From NCBI GenBank assembly GCA_004299485.1, contig SCQP01000012.1:1-64000 (forward strand): DNA of 64,000 nt, read 5' to 3'. The DNA is from Acidobacteriota bacterium (GTDB taxonomy: Bacteria > Acidobacteriota > Terriglobia > Terriglobales > SCQP01). The notes below the pieces were generated by a model. It was not told the DNA's origin, did not search any database, and worked only from the letters and a program-made list of their open reading frames with translations. A program made the position numbers and the translations under genes. Shown in pieces: positions 50,825-61,439 of this stretch. The first letter of the stretch is position 1. Each line of letters opens with the position of its first letter.

Positions 50825-51100
50825 ATGGCGACGGCAAAGAAGAAATCGGCGAGCATTCTGGTGCGCGGGCTGGCGCCAGAGGTAAAGCGGAAGCTGCGGG
50901 TGCGCGCGGCCGAGCATGGGCGATCGCTCGAGGCCGAGGCACGGGCGGTGCTGGCCGATTCGGTGGGCGCGGGCAGCGAGCCGAAGGAGCATTTTTTCGA
51001 TTGGATGCACCGACATTTCGCCAAGTACGGGGGCATCGAGCTCGAGATTCCGCCGCGCACTGCCTGGCGTCCGCCGCCGACCTTCGAGCCGGACAAATAG
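50825..51100 (+). CDS. VapB/FitA-type antitoxin
   Basis: 91 residues. The N-terminal ILVRGLAPEVKRKLRVRAAE and HGRSLEAEARAVLADSV form the ribbon-helix-helix of FitA-like antitoxins; the C-terminal Pro-rich tail likely wraps the toxin. The stop TAG shares its last base with the GTG of the toxin gene (TAGTG), so the pair is coupled. Confidence 0.85.
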   Translation: MATAKKKSASILVRGLAPEVKRKLRVRAAEHGRSLEAEARAVLADSVGAGSEPKEHFFDWMHRHFAKYGGIELEIPPRTAWRPPPTFEPDK

Positions 51101-51525
51101 TGCTGCTGCTCGACACCAACATGCTTTCCGCTCTCATGCAGCCGGTGCTGCCGGTTGAGGTGCTGCGTTTACGTGAAATCTTTGCGCGCGAACGGGTGGT
51201 GACCGGGGCAGTGTGCGAGGCGGAGGTGCTGGCTGGGATTGCCGCTATGCCGGAGGGGCGGCGCCGGCAAGCGCTGGAACGGGACGCGCGATTGTTGTTT
51301 GAGCGCAGGCTCGCCGGGGACGTGCTGCCCTTCGACCGCGCCGCGGCGGCCGAATATGCCGTTTTATTTGGGCAGTGCCGGCGGGCTGGGACACCGATCG
51401 AGGCCCCCGATATGATGATTGCCGCCATCGCGCGCGTGCACGGAGCGACGGTGGTGACGCGCAACGCGCGTCACTTCGAGCCGTGCGGGGTGGACATTCT
51501 TGATCCCTGGGAGGGGCAGGGATAG
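51100..51525 (+). CDS. VapC/FitB-type PIN-domain toxin
   Basis: 141 residues from GTG 51100. LLLDTNMLSALM provides the first acidic residue, TGAVCEAEVLAGIAAMPEGRR the second, and IEAPDMMIAAIARVHGATVV plus TRNARHFE the remaining ones; this is the complete PIN active site of a VapC ribonuclease. GTG 51100 is chosen because the PIN fold begins directly after it; the open frame from 51001 overlaps the antitoxin. Confidence 0.88.
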   Translation: MLLLDTNMLSALMQPVLPVEVLRLREIFARERVVTGAVCEAEVLAGIAAMPEGRRRQALERDARLLFERRLAGDVLPFDRAAAAEYAVLFGQCRRAGTPIEAPDMMIAAIARVHGATVVTRNARHFEPCGVDILDPWEGQG

Positions 51526-51531
51526 CGCGTT

Positions 51532-54500
51532 TCAGCGGCGGGCGGGCGGGTCCGCGCGGGGTGGCGTGACGCCGAGGGCGGGGATGTGGGCCTGGCGCAT
51601 GAGGTCGTTGAGGTGAGCGACGTCGGTCGAGAGCAGGGAGCGCCACTGGGAGGAGAGCTGGTCGAGCTGGGTGCGGTACTGCGCGGCCAGCGCCACATCG
51701 GCCGCGGTGGGGGCGGTGTCGCCGTCTTCTACGCCGCCTTCCAGATACGACAACTGGCTGCTGAGCATGTTGCCGTAGTTGAGCTGATCTTCGTCGGCGG
51801 TGGATTCGAGCGATACCAGCTTGCCTTCGAGGGCGGTCATTTTCGTGCCGATATCCTTGGCGGCGGTGGTGATACCGCTGACGGCGGGGCTGGGATCGGC
51901 GGCCAGGCGCGTGCCCAGGAGCTTCAGTTGCGCGTCGAGGGAGCGCATCTCGAGGACCGTCGAGTGATCGAGGGTGATGAGCTTGCAGAGGCCGGTGGCC
52001 AGATTGAACTGGGCTTCGAGATCGGCCATGGACGTGTGGACGCGCGGATCGGGGACGACGGTGATGGGAGCGGTGTAGGTCTGGCCATCAACCGTGAGGC
52101 GCGTTTCGTAATGGCCGGGCAGAGCGAGGACGCCGACCGGCGGGCCGTTGTCATACACGGCGTGGGGCAGCGCCGTCGGCGTCTGATAGCGGAGGTTCCA
52201 GACGAAGCGGTTCAGGCCGGCTTTTTTGGGAAGCCGTGCCGGCGGCGGGCCGAAGCCGGGCGTTGGCGGATGGGGCGGATGAGCCGGAGGCTTGCTGGAG
52301 TAGGTGCGAATCACGGTGCCTTTCGCATCGAGGATTTCCAGCGAAATGTTGCCTGACGGCGCCGCGTGCAGCTCGTAGTCGAGGATGACGCCGGCGGGAG
52401 GGTTGGCGCCGGAGGTGGGATTGCGTCCGAAAAATCCGCTGCCGCCGTGGAAGCGGTAGGCGGGAGGGGGATTGAACAGATGCACGGGCGCGGTGAGCGC
52501 GGCATCCGACATTTGGCGCAGTGGGTTGAGGTCGTCAAGAATCCAGAAGGCGCGGCCGTGGGTGGCGACAACGAGGTCGTCATCGTGAATGGCCAGGTCG
52601 CGGATCGAGACGGTGGGCATGTTCAGCTTCAGCGATTGCCATTGATCGCCATCGTTGAAGGAGACGTAGACGCCGGTCTCGGTGGCGGCGTAGAGCAGGC
52701 CCTGGCGTTTGGGATCTTCGCGCACGGCGTGGACGTAGGAACCGTCGGGGATGCCGTTGACGATCTTCGTCCAGGTGGCGCCGAAGTCGCGGGTGCGGTA
52801 GATGTAGGGCGCGAGATCGTCGTTCTTGTTGCGGTTCACGGCGGCGTAGGCGGTGCCGGCGGCGAAGGGCGAAGCTTCGATGAGGCTGATTTTGGACCAA
52901 GCTGGCAGGCCCGGCGGTGTTACGTCGGTCCAATGCGCGCCGGCATCGCGCGTGATGTGGATGAGGCCGTCGTCGCTGCCGGCCCAAATCAGACCGTGCT
53001 GGATGGATGAAGGCGCGATGGTGAAGATGGTGTCGTAGAACTCGACGCTGGTGCTGTCGTGCTGGAGCGGGCCGCCCGGGATCTGCTGTTTACTTTTGTC
53101 GTTGCGGGTGAGATCGGGGCTGATGGCCGTCCAATGCTGGCCGTTATCAGTCGAGCGGAACAGCACCTGCGCGCCAATGTAGAGGGTGTTGGGCGCGAGC
53201 GGATCGAAGACGATGGGCGCGGTCCATTGAAAGCGGTATTTTTGGTCGGCCGCGGCGGAGCCATCCATGAGTACCGGGTCGGGCGTGACCAGGTGCGCCT
53301 GATCGGTGGCCTTATCCCAGCGGGTGATGATGCCGTAGTTGCCACCGGCGTAGACGATCTGACCCTTGGGTTCGGGCGCGACGTAGCCGCTCTCGCCGCC
53401 GCCGACCTGATACCAGTCGCCGGGGCCGATGGCGCCGTGATTGGTGGCGCTGGCGATGGCGACGGTGGTGTTGTCCTGCTGGGCGCCGTAGACGTAGTAG
53501 AGCAGTTGATTATCAGTCGCGACGTGATAGAACTGGGCGGTGGGCTGGTTGTTCTGGGTCGACCAGGTGGTGCCGCCGTCGGTGCTGATGGTGGCGCCGC
53601 CGTCGTTGCCCTCGATCATCCAGCGGGAGTTGGCGGGATTGATCCAGAAGCCGTGGCAATCGCCGTGGCCGGCATGCACGGTCTGCCAGGTTTTGCCCTG
53701 GTCGGTGGAGCGGTAGGTGGAGGTGTTCAGGATCCAGATGGTGTTGGCGTCGTGAGGGTCGGCAAAGACGTGGATGTAGTAGAAGGCGCGCTCGAGGAAG
53801 CGATGGTCGCCGGTGATGAAGTGCCAGGTGGCGCCGGTATCGTTGGACTCGTAGAGGCCGGAGCCCTTGTGGGCGACGATGAGGGCATAGACGCGATTGG
53901 GATCAGCGGCCGAGACGGCGACGCCGATCTTGCCGAGAATGCCGGAGGGCAGGCCGTGGCCCTCGAGATGCTTCCAGGTGGCGCCGTCGTCGGTGGACTT
54001 GTATAGGCCGCTGCCGGGGCCACCGCCGATGAAGGTCCAGGGCTTGCGCACCTGTTGATACATGGCGGCGAAGAGGACGTGCGGGTTGTTGCCGTCGAAG
54101 GTCAGATCGACGGCGCCGGTTTGGTCGTTGACGTAGAGGACCTTCTGCCAGGTTTTGCCGCCGTCAAGCGAGCGGAAGATGCCGCGCTCGGCGTTGGGGC
54201 CGAAGGCGTGGCCTTCGGCGGCAACGAAGACGCGGTTGGGGTCGTGCGGATCGATGAGCACGCGGGCGATGTGGCGCGAGTCGTCGAGGCCGATATGGGT
54301 CCAGGTAGCGCCGCCGTCGAGAGACTTATACATGCCATTGCCGTAGGAGATGTCGCCGCGGAAGCATTCTTCGCCGGTGCCGACGTAGACGATGTTGGGA
54401 TCGGAGGGGGCGACGGCGATGGCGCCGATCGAAGACACGGGCTCATGGTCGAAGATGGGGCGCCAGGACTGGCCTGCATTGTCGGTTTTCCAGACGCCTC

Positions 54501-54702
54501 CGCCGGCGGCGCCGAAGTACCATTCGCTCGGGTTGCCGATGACGCCGGTGACGGCTTCGGCGCGGCCGCCGCGAAAGGGACCGATGAGGCGGTACTTCAT
54601 GCCCGCCAGGCTATCTTTTTGGAGGGCTTGTCCGCCCAGAACGCCAGCCACCAGTACGAAAGCGAGCAGAGCGCCCGCGCACTTCGTTGCTAACCGCCGC
54701 AT
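51532..54702 (-). CDS. VPS10/sortilin-type BNR-repeat exported protein, paralog 3
   Basis: 1056 residues from ATG 54702. Signal peptide CAGALLAFVLVAGVLGGQA. The propeller blades repeat the Asp-box (MYKSLDGGATWTHIG, IFRSLDGGKTWQKVL, LYKSTDDGATWKHLE, TYRSTDQGKTWQTVH). A C-terminal beta domain (LNRFVWNLRYQTP, VLALPGHYETRLTVDGQTY) and a helical end follow, as in paralog 1. It has no repeat insertions. It starts 3' to 3' with the vapC gene, six bases apart. Function inferred only as an exported beta-propeller; 'glycosyl hydrolase' is the usual database label. Confidence 0.88.
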   Translation of the reverse strand: MRRLATKCAGALLAFVLVAGVLGGQALQKDSLAGMKYRLIGPFRGGRAEAVTGVIGNPSEWYFGAAGGGVWKTDNAGQSWRPIFDHEPVSSIGAIAVAPSDPNIVYVGTGEECFRGDISYGNGMYKSLDGGATWTHIGLDDSRHIARVLIDPHDPNRVFVAAEGHAFGPNAERGIFRSLDGGKTWQKVLYVNDQTGAVDLTFDGNNPHVLFAAMYQQVRKPWTFIGGGPGSGLYKSTDDGATWKHLEGHGLPSGILGKIGVAVSAADPNRVYALIVAHKGSGLYESNDTGATWHFITGDHRFLERAFYYIHVFADPHDANTIWILNTSTYRSTDQGKTWQTVHAGHGDCHGFWINPANSRWMIEGNDGGATISTDGGTTWSTQNNQPTAQFYHVATDNQLLYYVYGAQQDNTTVAIASATNHGAIGPGDWYQVGGGESGYVAPEPKGQIVYAGGNYGIITRWDKATDQAHLVTPDPVLMDGSAAADQKYRFQWTAPIVFDPLAPNTLYIGAQVLFRSTDNGQHWTAISPDLTRNDKSKQQIPGGPLQHDSTSVEFYDTIFTIAPSSIQHGLIWAGSDDGLIHITRDAGAHWTDVTPPGLPAWSKISLIEASPFAAGTAYAAVNRNKNDDLAPYIYRTRDFGATWTKIVNGIPDGSYVHAVREDPKRQGLLYAATETGVYVSFNDGDQWQSLKLNMPTVSIRDLAIHDDDLVVATHGRAFWILDDLNPLRQMSDAALTAPVHLFNPPPAYRFHGGSGFFGRNPTSGANPPAGVILDYELHAAPSGNISLEILDAKGTVIRTYSSKPPAHPPHPPTPGFGPPPARLPKKAGLNRFVWNLRYQTPTALPHAVYDNGPPVGVLALPGHYETRLTVDGQTYTAPITVVPDPRVHTSMADLEAQFNLATGLCKLITLDHSTVLEMRSLDAQLKLLGTRLAADPSPAVSGITTAAKDIGTKMTALEGKLVSLESTADEDQLNYGNMLSSQLSYLEGGVEDGDTAPTAADVALAAQYRTQLDQLSSQWRSLLSTDVAHLNDLMRQAHIPALGVTPPRADPPARR

Positions 54703-54858
54703 GAGTTTGCCTCCGGCCACCGCACCCGGAAAGCTCTGCAGAACAAGGTGAGTGGCGGGGCCGATGGTACTTCGGGGCAGCCGGAGAAGTCAAGGACTGG
54801 GGCGCGGGGGTGCGCCATCGGGGCGTTGGGCGTGCTGGCGGCGAGGTAGGATGAGGAC

Positions 54859-55035
54859 ATGGTGGTCCTGGTGCTGACGATGGTGGCGCTGTTCGTCACA
54901 AAATCGTGGTGGCCGCTGTGGGTGGCGTGCGGCTATTACGCAACCGTGATGATTTGGGGTCTCGCTTTGAGCCGCAGCGCGGAGCGGAAGCGAGCGCGCG
55001 AGTATCGCGAGCTCTATGCCAGCTTCCGCCGCTAG
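54859..55035 (+). CDS. Small two-helix membrane protein
   Basis: A 58-residue ORF (ATG 54859, TAG 55033-55035). Two hydrophobic segments, VVLVLTMVALFV and PLWVACGYYATVMIWGLAL, are followed by a charged tail SRSAERKRAREYRELYASF, a positive-inside layout. A GAGG motif lies very close to the ATG, which weakens the start. No family recognised. It occupies the otherwise empty 54703-55091 gap. Confidence 0.45.
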   Translation: MVVLVLTMVALFVTKSWWPLWVACGYYATVMIWGLALSRSAERKRAREYRELYASFRR

Positions 55036-55091
55036 TTGAAGGATGGCGAGGGTCTGGCGGCGGTGCGTGCTAGCATCGGAGGGGGTGAGCG

Positions 55092-55394
55092 ATGGCGAAG
55101 CGGAGAGTGCAATTGCGCGAGGATCAGGATTCGCTGACGGCGTTCCGGCGGAACTCGGCGGAGTATTTGAAGCGGCTGCGGCGGACGAAGCGGCCGCTAG
55201 TGCTAACGGTGAACGGGAAAGTAGCGGCGGTGGTTCAGGACGCGGCGGAATATCAGCGGCTGCGGGATCTGGCCGCGGAGGCGGACGTGGCGGAGGGGAT
55301 ATGGCAAGGCCGCGAGGATGTGGCGCAGGGGCGGGTGCGGGACGCGCGCGAATTCTTCGCGGAGTTCGAAGCCGAGCATGGCTTACGCCGTTAA
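55092..55394 (+). CDS. Phd/YefM-family antitoxin
   Basis: 100 residues. The N-terminal DSLTAFRRNSAEYLKRLRRT and RPLVLTVNGKVAAVVQDAAEY match the Phd/YefM fold that binds DNA and the toxin; the C-terminal part (REFFAEFEAEHGLRR) would bind the ParE/RelE partner. A GGGGGTGAG ribosome-binding sequence precedes the ATG. It overlaps the toxin gene by 17 bases. Confidence 0.85.
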   Translation: MAKRRVQLREDQDSLTAFRRNSAEYLKRLRRTKRPLVLTVNGKVAAVVQDAAEYQRLRDLAAEADVAEGIWQGREDVAQGRVRDAREFFAEFEAEHGLRR

Positions 55395-55680
55395 GCTGGC
55401 GGAGCGGGCCAAACAGGACCTGCGGCGGATTTACCGCCAGATCGGCGCGGGGGAATCGGCGGCGGCAGAGCGGTGGTACTGGGGCCTGCGGGATGCGGTG
55501 CTGAGTCTGGAGGAGTTTCCGGAGCGGTGTGCGCAGGCGCCGGAAGGTGACGGGTTGCGGCAACTCGTGTATGGGCACGGCCGAGGCCGCTATCGTGTTC
55601 TGTTCGAGCTTCGCGACACGACCGTCCTCGTAATGCATATCCGGCACGGCGCGCGGGAGTGGCCGGAAGGCGCGGGTTAG
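55378..55680 (+). CDS. RelE/ParE-family toxin
   Basis: 100 residues from ATG 55378. YAVKLAERAKQDLRRIYRQI, LEEFPERCAQAPEGDGLRQL and YRVLFELRDTTVLVMHIRHG match the RelE/ParE superfamily core with the C-terminal basic/aromatic segment. Whether it cuts mRNA or poisons gyrase is not decidable from sequence. It forms an intact pair with the Phd-like antitoxin upstream. Confidence 0.85.
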   Translation: MAYAVKLAERAKQDLRRIYRQIGAGESAAAERWYWGLRDAVLSLEEFPERCAQAPEGDGLRQLVYGHGRGRYRVLFELRDTTVLVMHIRHGAREWPEGAG

Positions 55681-55747
55681 ATCTGCGGTTTCGGTCGAGC
55701 CAGTACGGAGCCGATTTCGGGCGGCGTGGCAGCGCGAGGGACGGCCG

Positions 55748-56263
55748 TTAGGGGCGGGTTTGGAGGTCGGGCTTGTGCTTTTTGGTGAAGCGGTCGGCGC
55801 GGTCGTAGAGGGAACCGGCGAAGCGCTCGGCTTTGTACTGGATTGAGGCGACGGGGCTTTCGCCGGGGCCGGGTTCGATGCGAATGAGGCCGATGCGTCC
55901 CATGCCGCCGGGGTTAAGCAGGGCGAGAGGCGGAACGGGGAGTTCGACGCCGGGTTCGGCCACCAGCGCGAGCCAGGTATAGTTGGCGGGGGTGGTGAGC
56001 AGGAGCTTGCGCGCTTGCACCAGATCGTTGTGGGTGTAAACGGCCTTGACCTCAACCGCGTGAACGTCGCCGGAGCCAGCGCGGTCGATGGCGAGGACGT
56101 CGAGAGTGCGCTTGGGCTGCCAGGCGGCGTCGAAATAGATATTGGGAACGATTAAAAATCGGCGCAACCATTCGGCGATTGCCGCCTTTGCACGGCGCTC
56201 TTCGTGCTTGGGCGAGTGCAGCCGCTTTTTCTCCTCCACGGTCATTAAGGCGCTCATGTTCAT
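55748..56263 (-). CDS. Hypothetical protein with a PD-(D/E)xK nuclease-like core
   Basis: 171 residues. TLDVLAIDRAGSGDVHAVEVKAVY contains an Asp followed by Glu-x-Lys at the spacing expected for restriction-endonuclease-like folds. No family name is certain. Its ATG overlaps the stop of the upstream frameshifted HEPN-like gene (ATGA), so the two were one operon, downstream of gyrB. It may act as an effector nuclease paired with that small helical protein; this is speculative. Confidence 0.65.
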   Translation of the reverse strand: MNMSALMTVEEKKRLHSPKHEERRAKAAIAEWLRRFLIVPNIYFDAAWQPKRTLDVLAIDRAGSGDVHAVEVKAVYTHNDLVQARKLLLTTPANYTWLALVAEPGVELPVPPLALLNPGGMGRIGLIRIEPGPGESPVASIQYKAERFAGSLYDRADRFTKKHKPDLQTRP

Positions 56264-56536
56264 GGCAGCAAGGCAGCGCTGAGATCAAAGGCGTTGTTGA
56301 CCCAAGCGTAAAATCTCTCTGCCTGATTGTAGGCCAGATCAATTTCGTCTGGTGCGACCACGCGTTCGCCGTATTCCCAGTCGGTTTTGTTGCGTACGAG
56401 CTTCTCGAGATGGGCAACGCCGCTGGCTTTGGCCTGACCGCAAAGGGTGCGGAGTGCGGAGGCGGCCTCTGGCTCGATAGTAAGCGTCGGCCCTGTCCCG
56501 GTACAGCGTCCAGCGGTCGCGCGGAACCGGCTTCAT
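56260..56536 (-). pseudogene. Small helical (HEPN-like) gene with an apparent one-base frameshift
   Basis: From ATG 56536 the frame reads MKPVPRDRWTLYRDRADAYY; near 56470 the plausible coding frame changes and continues AASALRTLCGQAKASGVAHL, EKLVRNKTDWEYGERVV, DEIDLAYNQAERFYAWVNN and ends at TGA 56260-56262. Together about 92 mostly helical residues. The second frame has no start codon of its own. It starts 8 bases after the gyrB stop and its end overlaps the nuclease-like gene. Either a real mutation, a sequencing error, or programmed frameshifting. Confidence 0.55.
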
Positions 56537-56544
56537 GGGCGGGT

Positions 56545-59022
<2,478 letters not shown>

Positions 59023-59188
59023 TATTCAGTAAAGGCTCGGGAGCGAGGCGGGCGGAAGTCGCTACCCAAGCCAGGAGCTGGAGTGCGGAAGCGTTAAAAT
59101 GCGCACTACCAGAATAGCACGGAGAGGCGTTTCTGCCAAGTGCTAAGTATATGGAAAATCAGTGATTTGCAGCGACTTTCGGGGCGCG

Positions 59189-60343
59189 TCAGATGCGCAT
59201 GGGCATGACGACGTAGCGGTACTCGGCACCGTCGCTGTCGCCGGGGCGGAGCTGGGCGGCGGAGGACTCGTCTTTGAACTCCAGCAGCACCGATTCGGTG
59301 TCCACGACCTGGAGGAAGTCCTGCAGGTATTGGGCGTTGAAGCCGATGACGACGGCGTCGCCTTCGAAGGCGATATCGAGCTCTTCTTCGGACTCGCCCA
59401 TGTCGCTGTTGGAGGCGGTGAGGACCAGCTTGCCGGACTCGACGCGGATGCGGATGGCGTGGGAGCGCTCGTCGGCGAACTGGGCGACGCGGGCGATGGA
59501 GGCAGCGAACTCGTCGCGGCGCAAGGAGACGGAGTGGAGGTTTGCCTTGGGGAGAACGGCTTCGTAGTTGGGAAACTGGCCGGTGAGTTTGCGCACGCTG
59601 AGGAGGCGGGTGGCGCCGTCGGCTCCGGCTTCGGCTTCGCCGCTGGGGACGCGGAAGTAGAGGTGGGTGTCGTCCTGGGCGAACTCGACCTGGGCGTCAT
59701 CCTTGACGCGGTCGAGCATGCTGGCCAGCTCGCCCATGGCTTTTTTGGGCACCAGGGCTTTGATTTCGGCGGTGACGCCGGTGAGGGTGAGGCCGTCCTG
59801 AACGATGTGCGCCAGGCGGTGGCCGTCGGTGGTGACCAGGCCGAGGGAGGCGGGTTTGAGCACCATGAGGGCGCCGTTGAGGGTGTAGCGGGATTCTTCC
59901 GTCGCCACCGCAAAGGCGGTTTTGGCGATCATCATTTTGAGCGGGCCGGCGGGCAAGGTGAGGGCGCCGGAGGGCGGAAAGGCGGCGAGCTCGGGGAAGT
60001 TTTCGCGCGACATGCCCACCATGCGGGTGTTGGCACGGCCGCAGCGCAGCGAGACCCAGTGGTTTTCGAGGCGCTTGAGGGTGATGGTGGCGTCGGGCAG
60101 GAGCTTGACGTAGTCGAGCAGCTTGCGCGCGGGCAGGGCGCAGGCGCCACTCTTTTTTACCGTCGCGGGGCAGGCGGTTTCCAGACCGAGCTCGAGATCG
60201 GTGGCGGCCAAAAGGAGGCGGCCTTCAGGGGTGGCCTCGGCCAGGATGTTGGCGAGGATGGGGATGGTCGTCTTGCGCTCCACCGCGCCTTGCAGCAGCA
60301 GCAGTTCTTTCAACAGGTCGAACTTGCGGACGGTGATTTCCAT
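59189..60343 (-). CDS. dnaN: DNA polymerase III beta subunit (sliding clamp)
   Basis: 384 residues, the normal DnaN length of three topologically equal domains. N-terminal EITVRKFDLLKELLLLQGAV and RKTTIPILANILAEA, LELGLETACPATV, and the C-terminal AEYRYVVMPMRI (the PMRI end is typical) are visible. It forms the ring clamp that tethers the replicative polymerase to DNA. Beside gyrB it marks an origin-proximal replication block, though dnaA and recF are not here. Confidence 0.97.
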   Translation of the reverse strand: MEITVRKFDLLKELLLLQGAVERKTTIPILANILAEATPEGRLLLAATDLELGLETACPATVKKSGACALPARKLLDYVKLLPDATITLKRLENHWVSLRCGRANTRMVGMSRENFPELAAFPPSGALTLPAGPLKMMIAKTAFAVATEESRYTLNGALMVLKPASLGLVTTDGHRLAHIVQDGLTLTGVTAEIKALVPKKAMGELASMLDRVKDDAQVEFAQDDTHLYFRVPSGEAEAGADGATRLLSVRKLTGQFPNYEAVLPKANLHSVSLRRDEFAASIARVAQFADERSHAIRIRVESGKLVLTASNSDMGESEEELDIAFEGDAVVIGFNAQYLQDFLQVVDTESVLLEFKDESSAAQLRPGDSDGAEYRYVVMPMRI

Positions 60344-60385
60344 GGCTGCCCCCCTCGAAAACCCTCTGATTGTAGCAGGGGGAAG

Positions 60386-60470
60386 GGCAAGGGAACAGGG
60401 GTCAGGGGACGGGGAAGAGGGGGGAGGGAAAAGGGGAGAGGGAAGAGGGAGTGGGGGCGGGCGGAAGGAG
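60386..60470 (+). repeat. G-rich/purine tract between dnaN and lolA
   Basis: GGGAACAGGGGTCAGGGGAC followed by GGGAAGAGGGGGGAGGGAAA-type words. It is the intergenic form of the tracts found in coding DNA at 11930-11966 and 49010-49096. Confidence 0.65.
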
Positions 60471-60521
60471 CGGAGCCGGGGCGTAGGGGCCCCCGGCGCA
60501 GCGGCTTGGCGGCCTTAGAGA

Positions 60522-60556
60522 GCGGGCCCCCGGGCGAAGCCCGGGTGGGAGCCCGC
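60522..60556. terminator. Nested GC hairpin downstream of lolA
   Basis: Inner stem CCCGGGC/GCCCGGG with loop GAA (60529-60545) and outer arms GCGGGC/GCCCGC (60522-60527, 60551-60556). It lies just after the lolA stop on the minus strand. There is no T-tract, so factor-independent termination is doubtful; it could instead be a further small palindromic repeat. Confidence 0.4.
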
Positions 60557-60559
60557 GAT

Positions 60560-61252
60560 TTAGAAATGCGGGGTGATGACGGTGGCGCCGGGGAAGGAGG
60601 TGGAGAACAGGGGGTCGCTCAGTTTGGGGTTGAGCTTGATCGCTGACAGGGTCAGGAGGTGGTAGTCGCCGCCGGGCTGCCAGATTTTTTGCTGCACGCC
60701 GATCCAGGTGCGGGGGTTGTACCAGATGTCGAGGCGGGTGATCTTGCTTTTGAGCTTGTCGGAGCGGGGCGTCAGGGTCAGTTCGACCGTGACCTTGCCC
60801 TTGAGCTGGACGGGGCCGTCGAGAGTGACGGTGAAGGCGCGGGTCAGGTCGGCGCCGGTGGCGCCCATGCCCAGCAAGAGGTATTGGTCGATCCCCGCGG
60901 GATTTTTGCCCAGGGGGTACTTCATGACTTGCTTGGCGCTGGGGGTGTAGACGTAGGCGGTGTGATCGACGTAGAGGAGCTTCTTGGCGGTGGCGCGGGG
61001 CTGGATGAGGTCCAGCACGTAACGGGGACCGTGCGCCTCGAAGTAGAGCTTGCCGGAGCTGTGGTCGGCTTCGTCGACCAGGGCGGTGTAGTCCACAACC
61101 GCGGCGGCGGCTTGGAGGGAATGAATTTTTGGGGCTGCGGCGGTGAGATGGTCAAGGACTTGGGGGAGGGTCCAGGTTGACTGCGGGGGCGCAAGGCCGA
61201 GCAGAGAGATGCTGAGCAGGGCGGCGGCGGCCGCGGTGAGGACACGCTTCAT
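60560..61252 (-). CDS. lolA: LolA-like outer-membrane lipoprotein carrier protein
   Basis: 230 residues from ATG 61252 with a signal peptide (VLTAAAAALLSISLLGLA). LPQVLDHLTAAAPKIHSLQA, GKLYFEAHGPRYVLDLIQP and RLDIWYNPRTWIGVQQKIW fit the LolA/LolB beta-barrel-like fold, periplasmic carriers of lipoproteins. Sequence identity to classical LolA is probably low, so this is a family-level call. It overlaps the small membrane-protein gene upstream by 4 bases. Confidence 0.8.
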   Translation of the reverse strand: MKRVLTAAAAALLSISLLGLAPPQSTWTLPQVLDHLTAAAPKIHSLQAAAAVVDYTALVDEADHSSGKLYFEAHGPRYVLDLIQPRATAKKLLYVDHTAYVYTPSAKQVMKYPLGKNPAGIDQYLLLGMGATGADLTRAFTVTLDGPVQLKGKVTVELTLTPRSDKLKSKITRLDIWYNPRTWIGVQQKIWQPGGDYHLLTLSAIKLNPKLSDPLFSTSFPGATVITPHF

Positions 61253-61434
61253 CGATGGGCTGGGGTTGCAACCCGGGCCGTGATGGCGGTGTGGGGGTGC
61301 GGAGGATGATGGAACCAGGAGCGCGGCGAGAGGAAGATGAAGGCCAGGATCACCGCGACCATGATGTCGTACTCGAGGCTGCCGCGCGGGTAGCTCCACC
61401 AGATAAAGGAGGCGATTTTGCGGCCGAGGTCCAT
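61249..61434 (-). CDS. Small membrane protein
   Basis: 61 residues: a polar start (MDLGRKIASFIWWSYPRGSL), one transmembrane helix (YDIMVAVILAFIFLSP) and a His/Pro-rich tail. It is coupled by a 4-base overlap to lolA and starts 5 bases after the aroF stop, so the three are one transcript. No family name known; it looks like a conserved small ORF because of its tight packing. Confidence 0.65.
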   Translation of the reverse strand: MDLGRKIASFIWWSYPRGSLEYDIMVAVILAFIFLSPRSWFHHPPHPHTAITARVATPAHR

Positions 61435-61439
61435 GAACG

